Shown here one piece after another: positions 6,379 through 13,273 of a DNA stretch of 14,147 nucleotides. The stretch covers positions 1-14,147 of the forward strand of contig JARHYV010000341.1 in assembly GCA_029258495.1 (NCBI GenBank), read 5' to 3'. Numbering within the stretch: position 1 is the stretch's first letter; every line of letters begins with the position of its first letter. Source of the DNA: Faecousia sp. Lineage in GTDB: Bacteria > Bacillota > Clostridia > Oscillospirales > Oscillospiraceae. The notes under the pieces were generated by a model that was not told where the DNA came from, ran no database searches, and worked only from the letters and a program-made list of their open reading frames with translations. A program made the translations under genes and the position numbers.

Positions 6379-9117
6379 TCAGCCATCCGTTCGGATCGCC
6401 TCTATGGGGTTCTGCTTTCTGATCTTCGACACTGCGTAAAACATCGTGATAAATACCGTTACGAAAATGCCGCAGGATGCGATCCCCAACGACCAGACCG
6501 GCAGCTGCGTCATCCGCTCACCCGTAAACGCAAGCAGCATGGCGCTTGTAAGAATACTCAGCGGGATCCCCCACAGCAGTGCTTTTATGCCGTATTGCAG
6601 ACACTCAAATGCCATCATTCGGTTGATCTCGCCATTTTTCATTCCCACACTGCGAAGCATGCCGAAATCCTTCCGGCGCAGGGAAATATTTGTAGAGATG
6701 GTGTTGAACACATTGCAAACACAGATCAGTGAAATCAGGATGATAAATCCATAGGAGAAGATCCGGATGATTGTGATATAGTCCCGGTACTGGATCTGAG
6801 ATGCCAGATAATCCGCGAAGGAAAACGCACCCTTTTCCAGAAATGCCAGAAATTCCTCATAATTCGTGACCGAAACCATCAGGCAGGGCTGCTGCTGATT
6901 GAATTTCGCCGCCGACAGGGGCAGGATCACCGTTATCATGTCATAATCGGCATTCTTAGCAATCCCCATGGGAAACTCCTGCACCGCTGCTCCAATGCGG
7001 ACTCGGCTATGTTCCACGGAAACAACATCCGCCGGCTCCTGCTCCACCTTCCCCGTTTCCGGATCGCTGATGTAGTAGGCAAAATGTTTTCCATCCTCCA
7101 GCGGTTTCACAAGGATGTCATAGCAGCGATCCTCCAGATCCCCGTTTTCCAGCTCCTCCTGAACCATCACCGTAAGCACCGGCACACCGTTCACCATTGC
7201 GATGCCACGATCATAGACCGCTCCGCCCAGTTTCCGAATAACCCCTGTGGGGATCCCGGCAGGGAGCAGGGCAAGCTCCTCAACCGAATTCTTCAGGATC
7301 TGCTCACGAAAACGCTTTCGATCCGTCGATCCGTTTTCCTGTTCAAGATAGAGGGTAAGCTGTGCATCGGGCACAATCGCCAACGGATCGTCCGCGTCCA
7401 GATACAGCTCCGGATCCAATCCCTGCGCCTTGAGAAAGCTGCGCAGCACCGAATCCTCCAGATACTCCAGTTTCACGCGTTTGGACTCTATGGGGACATC
7501 TATGTTATAGTTCTCCCGTATCAGCTCCCATGCGGCCTTGTAATTCTCGGTGAAATCCGCCTCCGAAATGAATGCCGCTTTCCAGTCGCTGACCACCACA
7601 GCCGAATCCTTCACCGCCGGGTGGCTGCGGAGCTGATCGATCTGCTCCTGAGAATCCACCTGAATCCTGAAATCAAAATTCTCCACATTGGACTGCTCCT
7701 GCGCCGTGTCGGTCAGCTGCTGAACGAAGGTTCCTGCTATCACAAACAGAACCATGCTGATGGTCAGCGAGATCACCGTCGCCCGGTATTTCCGTTTGTT
7801 TACCGTGTAATACTTGCGTGCCAGTGCCGACGGCAGACCAAACACCTTCTGCACCATTGCGCCTGCCCGAATGCCTCTTTTCGGGATCTTGTATTCCTGA
7901 GTCTGACGGATCGCCGAGATGGGCGGGATCCTTGTTGCCCTGTACGCCGGGATCCATGCCGAGATCAGAACCGTCACCAGAGCCACCACACCCGCTGCCG
8001 CAAAAGCAGGGATAGAAGGTACTGCCTTCAGGATGAGCCCGTTTTCCACTGCCCCTAGCAGCAGATCATCGATCATCCCATGGGTAACCTTTAGGGTCAC
8101 TGCAATGCCCATGTATCCGCTGAAAATTCCCAGAGGGATCCCGACAAGCCCCAGATACATGGCCTCTGTAAAGACGCTCTGGCGGATCTGCTTTCGGGTG
8201 GCTCCCACACTGGACAGCAGCCCGAATTGCTTTGTCCGCTCCGAAACAGAGATAGAGAACGCATTGTAAATCAGGCTCACAGAGCCGACCATGATGATCC
8301 CGATCAGGATCGCCGCAAAAGTGACGATCAGGTCGTTCATGGATGTATATTTGGTAATACCATAGAATTCCAGCAAATTCTCATTGACAGAGCAGGACGG
8401 TGCATGACCTTCTTCCGCCAAGGCATACGCTGCCCGCGGCGCTGTCTTTGCAAAAAATCGTCCCCAGAGCCACGGCTCACTGCCGTCGTCAAAGGTCAGA
8501 AGACTACTCATGGACAGCTGACCGTCTTCAAAATACTGGCGATAGCCTGTGATCCCAACGATCGTGTAGGTTTTTTCCCGGACTGCATCGGATCCGGGGA
8601 GCTCAAATCCCTTTGTATCGCAGCGTCCTGCAATGGACAGCGTGACCTGCTGCCCGATTTCATGCGGGAGATCCATCGCCTGCAAATAATCCCGGAATTC
8701 TCCGGCAACTGCAAGCTCCGAACCATTTTCCGGCAGTCTGCCCTCCTCCAGTCCCACAGGCATCATCTCAAAAAATGCCTGATCTGCCGCTCCGATGAGC
8801 AGCGTATCGTCCACATCCCATCCGTCTGATTCAAACCGGATATTTGTATAGCCCAGTGTTTTGATGCTGCCGAGCTTTGTAATCTTGTCGCTGGCCTGCA
8901 GCCCCTGCAGATCCTTCTGTGTGCCATAGTCAAAGCGAACGAAATAATCGCCGTACTGTGCGATCTCCGATTCCATCATATACTCACGGAAACTCACCCC
9001 CATGGTGGTGACAGCCGTGAACATGGCTGCCGAAAGGATGATGCCCAGGATCGTCACGATCGTCCGTGACCGGCTGTTTTTCATATTCTGCCAAGTCAGG
9101 CTCCTGATGATCTTCAT
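6379..9117 (-). CDS. ABC transporter permease, two-repeat FtsX family
   Basis: This 912-residue membrane protein is the permease partner of the overlapping ATPase. Eight membrane segments are visible at about 20-41, 263-285, 316-340, 371-392, 447-466, 781-804, 842-865 and 875-897. They form two four-helix FtsX units, each with a large outside domain between its first two helices (about 220 and 315 residues). The cytoplasmic repeat after the second helix of each unit is clear (SERTKQFGLLSSVGATRKQI at 292-311 and LRRKDFGMLRSVGMKNGEI at 813-831). Each unit ends in a matching tail (RATRIPPISAIR and KQNPIEAIR). Members of this family extrude lipoproteins, peptides or antibiotics, or act as sensors; the substrate here is unknown. 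It differs from ten-helix BceB permeases. Its ATG shares ATGA with the ATPase stop, indicating translational coupling. Confidence 0.92.
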   Translation of the reverse strand: MKIIRSLTWQNMKNSRSRTIVTILGIILSAAMFTAVTTMGVSFREYMMESEIAQYGDYFVRFDYGTQKDLQGLQASDKITKLGSIKTLGYTNIRFESDGWDVDDTLLIGAADQAFFEMMPVGLEEGRLPENGSELAVAGEFRDYLQAMDLPHEIGQQVTLSIAGRCDTKGFELPGSDAVREKTYTIVGITGYRQYFEDGQLSMSSLLTFDDGSEPWLWGRFFAKTAPRAAYALAEEGHAPSCSVNENLLEFYGITKYTSMNDLIVTFAAILIGIIMVGSVSLIYNAFSISVSERTKQFGLLSSVGATRKQIRQSVFTEAMYLGLVGIPLGIFSGYMGIAVTLKVTHGMIDDLLLGAVENGLILKAVPSIPAFAAAGVVALVTVLISAWIPAYRATRIPPISAIRQTQEYKIPKRGIRAGAMVQKVFGLPSALARKYYTVNKRKYRATVISLTISMVLFVIAGTFVQQLTDTAQEQSNVENFDFRIQVDSQEQIDQLRSHPAVKDSAVVVSDWKAAFISEADFTENYKAAWELIRENYNIDVPIESKRVKLEYLEDSVLRSFLKAQGLDPELYLDADDPLAIVPDAQLTLYLEQENGSTDRKRFREQILKNSVEELALLPAGIPTGVIRKLGGAVYDRGIAMVNGVPVLTVMVQEELENGDLEDRCYDILVKPLEDGKHFAYYISDPETGKVEQEPADVVSVEHSRVRIGAAVQEFPMGIAKNADYDMITVILPLSAAKFNQQQPCLMVSVTNYEEFLAFLEKGAFSFADYLASQIQYRDYITIIRIFSYGFIILISLICVCNVFNTISTNISLRRKDFGMLRSVGMKNGEINRMMAFECLQYGIKALLWGIPLSILTSAMLLAFTGERMTQLPVWSLGIASCGIFVTVFITMFYAVSKIRKQNPIEAIRTDG

Positions 9118-9794
9118 CGGATCACCTCATCCTTCACAATGTGACCGTCTTCGATGGCAATGATCCGGTCTGCCTGCAAGGCAATGGACTCGTCATGGGT
9201 GATGACGATCAGGGTCTGCCCGTATCGGCGGTTGGACTGTTTCAGCATCTCCATGATCTCCTGAGAGTTCTTGCTGTCCAGATTGCCCGTAGGCTCGTCT
9301 GCCAGTACCACCGCCGGATTGTTCATCAGCGCTCTGCCGATGGATACACGCTGCTGCTGTCCGCCGGAGAGCTGATTGGGCAGATGCTTTTCCCGTCCTC
9401 TGAGGTTCAGCGTGTCCAAAAGCTCCCCCAGATGCTCCTGATTGACGGTACGGCCATCCAACTGCACCGGCAGCGTGATATTCTCCGTCACATTCAGCAC
9501 CGGGATCAGGTTGTAAAACTGATAGATCAGTCCCACCTGCCTCCGCCGGAAGATCGCCAGCTGATCCTCATTCTGAGCAAAGACATCCTGCCCGTTCAGA
9601 TATACCTTGCCTGTACTGGGACGATCCACACCGCCCAGAATATGCAGGAGCGTGGATTTTCCGGAACCGGACGGCCCGATGATGGCGACAAACTGTCCGT
9701 TTTCCACCGAAAAAGAGATGTCATCCAAGGCACGAACCTGATTGTCCTGCGTTCCGTAGATTTTAGAAAGATGTTCCACTTTCAAAATTTCCAT
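9114..9794 (-). CDS. ABC transporter ATP-binding protein (MacB/LolD/BceA type)
   Basis: This cytoplasmic ATPase (226 residues) powers the FtsX-type permease encoded next. It has Walker A GPSGSGKST at 40-48, the Q-loop glutamine Q92 in YQFYNLIP, signature LSGGQ at 142-146, Walker B VVLADE at 162-167, the D-loop NLD and switch histidine H200 in ITHD. LADEPTGNLD and ALDDISFSV are typical of the MacB/LolD/BceA group that pairs with FtsX permeases. The ATG at 9794 follows GGAGGG (9808-9803) at 8 nt. The gene opens the transporter unit 82 nt after the histidine kinase, with its own promoter region, and overlaps the permease by 4 nt. Confidence 0.96.
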   Translation of the reverse strand: MEILKVEHLSKIYGTQDNQVRALDDISFSVENGQFVAIIGPSGSGKSTLLHILGGVDRPSTGKVYLNGQDVFAQNEDQLAIFRRRQVGLIYQFYNLIPVLNVTENITLPVQLDGRTVNQEHLGELLDTLNLRGREKHLPNQLSGGQQQRVSIGRALMNNPAVVLADEPTGNLDSKNSQEIMEMLKQSNRRYGQTLIVITHDESIALQADRIIAIEDGHIVKDEVIR

Positions 9795-9826
9795 ATAGAA
9801 TACCCTCCGTTTCTCTTGATGGCTCT

Positions 9827-9870
9827 ATCATATCCTGTCAAGATGACATGCAGGTGACTTTCCGGTGACA
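9827..9870 (-). promoter_or_regulatory. ABC operon promoter with three 11-bp-spaced response-regulator-like repeats
   Basis: On the - strand the 7-mers TGTCACC (from 9870), AGTCACC (from 9859) and TGTCATC (from 9848) occur at exactly 11-bp steps. A -10 TATGAT follows at 9832-9827, inside GATATGATAG. The place of the -35 (9855-9850) reads ACCTGC and falls within the repeats, so the promoter looks activator-dependent. OmpR/PhoB-family regulators, such as the one encoded here, bind direct repeats with 11-bp spacing, and the PhoB box also contains TGTCA. That this regulator binds here is inference. Confidence 0.6.
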
Positions 9871-9876
9871 GTATTG

Positions 9877-10788
9877 TCATATTACCTGCTTATAGAACTT
9901 GATGATAAATCTGGCCCCCTGCTGCCAGTTCTGAGCCTCGACGGTTCCGTTCTGAGCCGTGATGATCGAGCGCGCCAGCGCAAGTCCCAGTCCGTAGCTG
10001 GTGGGACAGGCATTGCTGCCCTGATAGAAACGGTCGAACAAGTGGGCAAGATCCTCATCCGCAAAGCCTTCCCCCGTATCGTCGATCTGGATCCTTGTGA
10101 AAATAGGGGTGTCCTCTGCATAGACAAAGATGCTGCCATGTTCCTTTGTGTGCTCCATACAGTTTTTCAGGATGTTTCCGATGGCCTCTGCCGTCCATCC
10201 GCAGTCTGCCCGCACCTGCTGCTGCGTGCAGGAAATGATCAGTTTCTGATCCCGAATGTCCATGGGGATCGCCAGTGGCTCTGCCGCCCGATCCAGAATA
10301 GTGCGAATTGGGATAAGCTCCTGTGACATACAGATGGTTCCGGCATCCAGTTTGCTGATCTTCAGCAGGGTTTCTACCAGCCAGTCCATTCTGGACAGCT
10401 GATTGCGCAGCTCTGCTGTCAGTTCCATCCGGCGCTGATGCTCCAGTTCCTGCGTCCGCAGCATAGTGACTGCCAGGTTCATAGCAGTCATAGGCGTGCG
10501 CAGCTGATGGGAAATATCCGCCAGAGAGTCTGCCAAATAGGTCTTTTCCTGCTGTACGCGCTCTGCCGTCTGGGTCAGCCGAAGGGTGACCTTTTCCATC
10601 TGGTTTGCAAGGATGGACAGCTCTCCCTCGTGATATTGGTCGATGGGCAGGGGGATCCCCTGCTGCATCAGCTTGTCCAGATCCAGATTCAGCCGCCGCA
10701 GCTGCTGTCGGTGATGCCTGCTCTGCCACAGCAGCAGAGCGCACAGAGCACAAATGATCACGATCAGAACCAGTATCTTCATCATCAT
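9877..10788 (-). CDS. sensor histidine kinase, single membrane segment
   Basis: This 303-residue two-component kinase phosphorylates the response regulator encoded just before it. Residues 3-22 are one membrane helix, followed directly by a cytoplasmic coiled linker; there is no second helix or outside sensor domain. The H-box DISHQLRTP puts the phospho-accepting histidine at H94. The ATP-binding domain has the N-box NILKNCMEH (N205, N209), G1 DTGEG (237-241), F-box FDRFYQG and G2 GLGLA (266-270). The start is one of three consecutive ATGs (10788, 10785, 10782); the first overlaps the regulator stop as ATGA, so coupled translation is likely. With no outside domain, it may sense within the membrane or through the nearby transporter. 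Function class is sure; stimulus is unknown. Confidence 0.94.
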   Translation of the reverse strand: MMMKILVLIVIICALCALLLWQSRHHRQQLRRLNLDLDKLMQQGIPLPIDQYHEGELSILANQMEKVTLRLTQTAERVQQEKTYLADSLADISHQLRTPMTAMNLAVTMLRTQELEHQRRMELTAELRNQLSRMDWLVETLLKISKLDAGTICMSQELIPIRTILDRAAEPLAIPMDIRDQKLIISCTQQQVRADCGWTAEAIGNILKNCMEHTKEHGSIFVYAEDTPIFTRIQIDDTGEGFADEDLAHLFDRFYQGSNACPTSYGLGLALARSIITAQNGTVEAQNWQQGARFIIKFYKQVI

Positions 10789-11456
10789 TCACCATCCATC
10801 TGATAGCCCAGTCCGCGAACCGTGCGGATATAGCGCGGCTCCTGTGGGTTCGGCTCCAGTTTTTCCCGCAGCCGCTTGATATAGACCGTCAGCGTGTTGT
10901 CGTTGACAAAATCTCCGGCGCAGTCCCAGATTTCCTCCAGCAGCTGCTCCCGGCTGAGGACGCGCCCCCGATGATTGACAAACACCAAAAGCAGCCTGTA
11001 TTCAAGGGCAGACAGATTGATCTGCTGCCCCAGTCTTGTGACGGCGGCTTTGTCCGTATCGATGACCAGATCCCCTATGGCGATGGTGCTCTGCCGCTTT
11101 CCCGTCCGGCGCAGGACACTTCGGATCCTGGATACCAGTTCTCTTGGTCGGAAGGGCTTGGCAATGTAGTCATCAGCCCCCATATCAAGTCCCATAACCA
11201 CGCTGTATTCATCGCCGGATGCAGTCAGAAAAATCACGGGGATCCCGTGCTCCTTCGCATAGGCGCAGACGGCAAAGCCGTTCCCCTCTCTCAGTGTTAT
11301 GTCTACTAACGCCAGATCCGGCACCTTTGTTTCCATGGTTTCGATGGCATTTGCCTGTCCGTCGGCAGTCCGAACCGAAAATCCTTCATCGCTTAAAAAA
11401 TCCGTCAGGGTGCGCACGATGGCTGCGTCATCCTCTACCAATAAGATCCCTGTCAT
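10785..11456 (-). CDS. OmpR/PhoB-family response regulator
   Basis: This 223-residue DNA-binding regulator pairs with the overlapping kinase. The receiver domain (about 1-115) has acidic pocket E8, D9, D10, the phosphoryl acceptor D52 in LALVDITL, T78 and K100 in IAKPF. The C-terminal winged-helix domain (about 128-222) shows LSALEYRLL, LSREQLLEEIW, NTLTVYIKRLREKL and YIRTVRGLGYQM, typical of OmpR/PhoB. An upstream in-frame ATG at 11483 exists, but ATG 11456 is chosen because GGAGGGA (11467-11461) lies just before it and the protein then starts in the usual way (MTGILLVEDD). The longer start would overlap the proposed -10. It probably controls its own operon and the ABC operon, whose promoters look alike. 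Confidence 0.95.
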   Translation of the reverse strand: MTGILLVEDDAAIVRTLTDFLSDEGFSVRTADGQANAIETMETKVPDLALVDITLREGNGFAVCAYAKEHGIPVIFLTASGDEYSVVMGLDMGADDYIAKPFRPRELVSRIRSVLRRTGKRQSTIAIGDLVIDTDKAAVTRLGQQINLSALEYRLLLVFVNHRGRVLSREQLLEEIWDCAGDFVNDNTLTVYIKRLREKLEPNPQEPRYIRTVRGLGYQMDGE

Positions 11457-11478
11457 AAAATCCCTCCTGTCTGTTCCT

Positions 11479-11523
11479 ATCATATCATTTTCTTCGGCAG
11501 AATACGATTACACTTTCGTCACA
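11479..11523 (-). promoter_or_regulatory. promoter of the response regulator-kinase operon, possibly autoregulated
   Basis: On the - strand a -10 TATGAT (11484-11479) lies in GATATGATAG, identical over 10 bases to the ABC operon promoter. No -35 is seen. Upstream at exact 11-bp steps are TGTGACG (from 11523), TGTAATC (from 11512) and TCTGCCG (from 11501). The first two resemble the ABC operon units; the third is degenerate. The last unit is 17 nt before the -10, against 16 nt at the ABC promoter. The leader would be about 15 nt. Autoregulation is inference. Confidence 0.45.
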
Positions 11524-11681
11524 TTCTGCTCTGAATTTTCATAAAGGATCGAATGGGCAACAGTCTCAGCGCCCCCCATGCCTCCATTGGACTGCACATG
11601 ACCGCATACCATATTGCCGGCTGAACCGATCATATTGACCGCCGCCGCGTCCTTCAGACAGTGCTTTTTCTTGCAAAAACC
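11508..11681 (-). other. unexplained short - strand open frame, possible gene remnant
   Basis: Between the in-frame stops TAA (11684-11682) and TAA (11510-11508), 57 codons are open. From an internal ATG at 11633 they would give a 41-residue peptide starting MIGSAGNMVCGHVQ. It has no Shine-Dalgarno. The part 11545-11660 is GC-rich like the coding genes, while the bases on its upstream side (above 11660) are strongly AT-rich, and the peptide is Gly-rich but not simple repeat. It could be the decayed 3' end of an older gene on the regulator's strand, or chance. I do not recognise the family. Confidence 0.25.
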
Positions 11682-11819
11682 TTAATAAAAATTATGCAAA
11701 ATATCCACATTGGGCGACATTGACATCACTGCCATTCCAATTCCCAATTATTCCAAAAATATACAAATTCTTTCGCAATAATTTATGGAAATTTTCGTTA
11801 AAAAAGGCTTTTTAAGAAC
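11524..11819. other. intergenic region between the divergent regulator and antiporter units
   Basis: Apart from the possible remnant frame at its regulator side, this stretch holds no gene. Bases 11660-11819 are AT-rich, with A/T runs ending in a weak AT-only dyad TTAAAAA/TTTTTAA (11798-11815) just upstream of the antiporter promoter, where an UP element would lie. No riboswitch or intrinsic terminator was recognised. Confidence 0.5.
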
Positions 11820-11848
11820 TTGCTATTCAGATTCATTTTATGTATAAT
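11820..11848 (+). promoter_or_regulatory. sigma-A-type promoter of the antiporter gene
   Basis: TTGCTA (11820-11825, four of six consensus bases) and a perfect TATAAT (11843-11848) are separated by exactly 17 nt. A/T tracts lie immediately upstream. The start would be near 11855, leaving a leader of about 29 nt with the ribosome binding site. Confidence 0.7.
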
Positions 11849-11883
11849 TCGGTAGTAAATTTTAGATGAGGAGGATTTCTAAA

Positions 11884-13155
11884 ATGTCTTATGATTTTCT
11901 TTGGCAAATTGCCTTGATATTATTGAGCACCAAGGTCTTTGGTCTTATTACAAGACGATTTCATATGCCGCAGGTGGTCGGCGCACTGCTTGCAGGATTA
12001 CTGCTGGGCCCTGCCGTGCTGCATATACTTCCCAATGACAGCCAGATGATCCGTCAGCTCGCCGAGCTTGGTGTCATCGTCATCATGTTCTCCGCCGGCA
12101 TGGAAACGGACATCCGTGATCTGAAAAATGCCGGAAAATCCGGTTTTCTGGTGGCTCTTCTGGGTGTGCTTGTCCCCCTGGTGGCCGGTGCCGGACTGTC
12201 CCTGTGGTTGGCTCCCACCGAAAATCTGCTGCAGGATTTCTTCATCGGAACCGTACTTACTGCAACCTCCGTCAGCATCACGGTGGAAACACTTCGTGAA
12301 ATGGGGCATCTGCAGAGCCGTGTAGGCAACACGATCCTTGCTGCCGCCATCATCGATGATATCCTCGGCATCATCGCCCTGACCATCATGACCAGTCTGG
12401 GCGGTGGCAGCGACAGCATTTTCATGGTTTTGTTCAAGATCGTTCTGTTCCTCGTCTTCTGCGCCGTGGTATACGCAGTGGGTTTTCGGATCCTCGACTG
12501 GTATTTTGACCGTTCCAAGGGTCAGAACCTACGGCGGTATCCCATCGCAGGCTTTGTGGTCTGCCTCCTGATGGCATGGATCGCAGAGGCATTCTTTGGT
12601 GTTGCGGATATCACCGGTGCCTTCGCCGCCGGTCTGATGGTAGGTGCCACAAAGAAATCCGGCTATATTGCCTCCCGTCTGGAACCGGTGCAGTATCTGC
12701 TGCTGGGGCCTGTGTTCTTTGCAAGCATCGGCATGGATGTTGTCCTGCCCGCTATGACAACGAATATTTTGATTTTCAGCATCCTGCTGATCCTGATCGC
12801 TGTATTCTCCAAATGGTTGGGATGCGGCCTTGGCGCAAAGCTCTGCGGCTTTTCCACCCACGAGTGCAACCAGATCGGTCTGGGCATGGTCTGCCGTGGT
12901 GAGGTCGCGCTGATCGTAGCCAACAAGGGAACCGAGATTGGTCTGATGCCGGATGCTCTGGTCGGCCCTGTGGTCATCACAGTCATCGTCAGCACAATTC
13001 TGACCCCCATCCTGCTGAAACTTGCATACAGAGGCAAGGAAACTGCCAAACCGGAAGAAAGCGTTCTGGATACCAAGAGCGAGGCTCTGGACTGTCTGGA
13101 TATCGTCACCGATCGGCTGTTGACCGCCGAAAAGGAGTTCCGGAACAAGCAGTAA
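11884..13155 (+). CDS. cation:proton antiporter, CPA2 family (NapA/GerN/KefB-like)
   Basis: This 423-residue inner-membrane protein likely exchanges Na+ or K+ for H+ in pH and ion homeostasis. An upstream in-frame ATG at 11866 overlaps the Shine-Dalgarno GAGGAGG (11868-11874), so ATG 11884, 9 nt after it, is the start. About twelve or thirteen hydrophobic segments span residues 5-385. Family marks are MPQVVGALLAGLLLGP (28-43), FSAGMETD (69-76), TATSVSITV (126-134), the ion-binding pair D158-D159 in AAIIDDILGI, GAFAAGLMVG and CRGEVALIVANKG. The double Asp is the NapA-type cation site. After the last helix only about 38 charged residues remain, so there is no TrkA/RCK nucleotide-binding domain as in KefB/KefC. 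The ion specificity cannot be told. It has its own promoter and terminator. Confidence 0.93.
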   Translation: MSYDFLWQIALILLSTKVFGLITRRFHMPQVVGALLAGLLLGPAVLHILPNDSQMIRQLAELGVIVIMFSAGMETDIRDLKNAGKSGFLVALLGVLVPLVAGAGLSLWLAPTENLLQDFFIGTVLTATSVSITVETLREMGHLQSRVGNTILAAAIIDDILGIIALTIMTSLGGGSDSIFMVLFKIVLFLVFCAVVYAVGFRILDWYFDRSKGQNLRRYPIAGFVVCLLMAWIAEAFFGVADITGAFAAGLMVGATKKSGYIASRLEPVQYLLLGPVFFASIGMDVVLPAMTTNILIFSILLILIAVFSKWLGCGLGAKLCGFSTHECNQIGLGMVCRGEVALIVANKGTEIGLMPDALVGPVVITVIVSTILTPILLKLAYRGKETAKPEESVLDTKSEALDCLDIVTDRLLTAEKEFRNKQ

Positions 13156-13178
13156 ATCCGTTCCCACTCGTTCGCAAT

Positions 13179-13208
13179 AAAAGAGTCCGGCAGATGCCGG
13201 ACTCTTTT
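13179..13208 (+). terminator. intrinsic terminator of the antiporter gene
   Basis: A 13-bp perfect stem (AAAAGAGTCCGGC 13179-13191 with GCCGGACTCTTTT 13196-13208) with loop AGAT begins 23 nt after the antiporter stop. The A side and T side make it potentially bidirectional. Confidence 0.88.
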
Positions 13209-13216
13209 CCATTACC

Positions 13217-13249
13217 AAAAACGGCACAGCCATAAGCTGTGCCGTTTTT
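13217..13249 (-). terminator. intrinsic terminator of the flavin oxidoreductase gene
   Basis: A 14-bp perfect stem (AAAAACGGCACAGC 13217-13230 with GCTGTGCCGTTTTT 13236-13249) with a 5-nt loop lies 24 nt beyond the stop of the - strand gene. Symmetry of its A and T tracts makes it usable from both sides, backing up the antiporter terminator 8 nt away. Confidence 0.88.
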
Positions 13250-13273
13250 GTACATTTATCCGAATAAAACCGA

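Noticed and set aside
6064..6732. + strand open frame running through both tRNA genes into the permease region
   Set aside because: It reads through tRNAs and two terminator hairpins and lies antisense to the permease 3' end.
7009..8058. + strand open frame of about 349 codons opposite the permease
   Set aside because: Low-complexity His/Arg-rich shadow of the antisense permease with no motif or RBS.
9836..9841. TTGACA on the - strand before the ABC ATPase, as a -35
   Set aside because: The only good -10 (TATGAT) is 3 nt away and the hexamers at 16-18 nt spacing (CAAGAG and neighbours) are poor.
9141..9857. + strand open frame opposite the ABC ATPase
   Set aside because: Shadow of a gene with all ABC motifs intact.
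11720..11725. TTGACA upstream of the antiporter as a -35
   Set aside because: No TATAAT-like hexamer at 16-18 nt; the TTGCTA-17-TATAAT pair nearer the gene is better.
11866..11883. Upstream ATG as start of the antiporter
   Set aside because: It overlaps the ribosome binding site itself and has none of its own.
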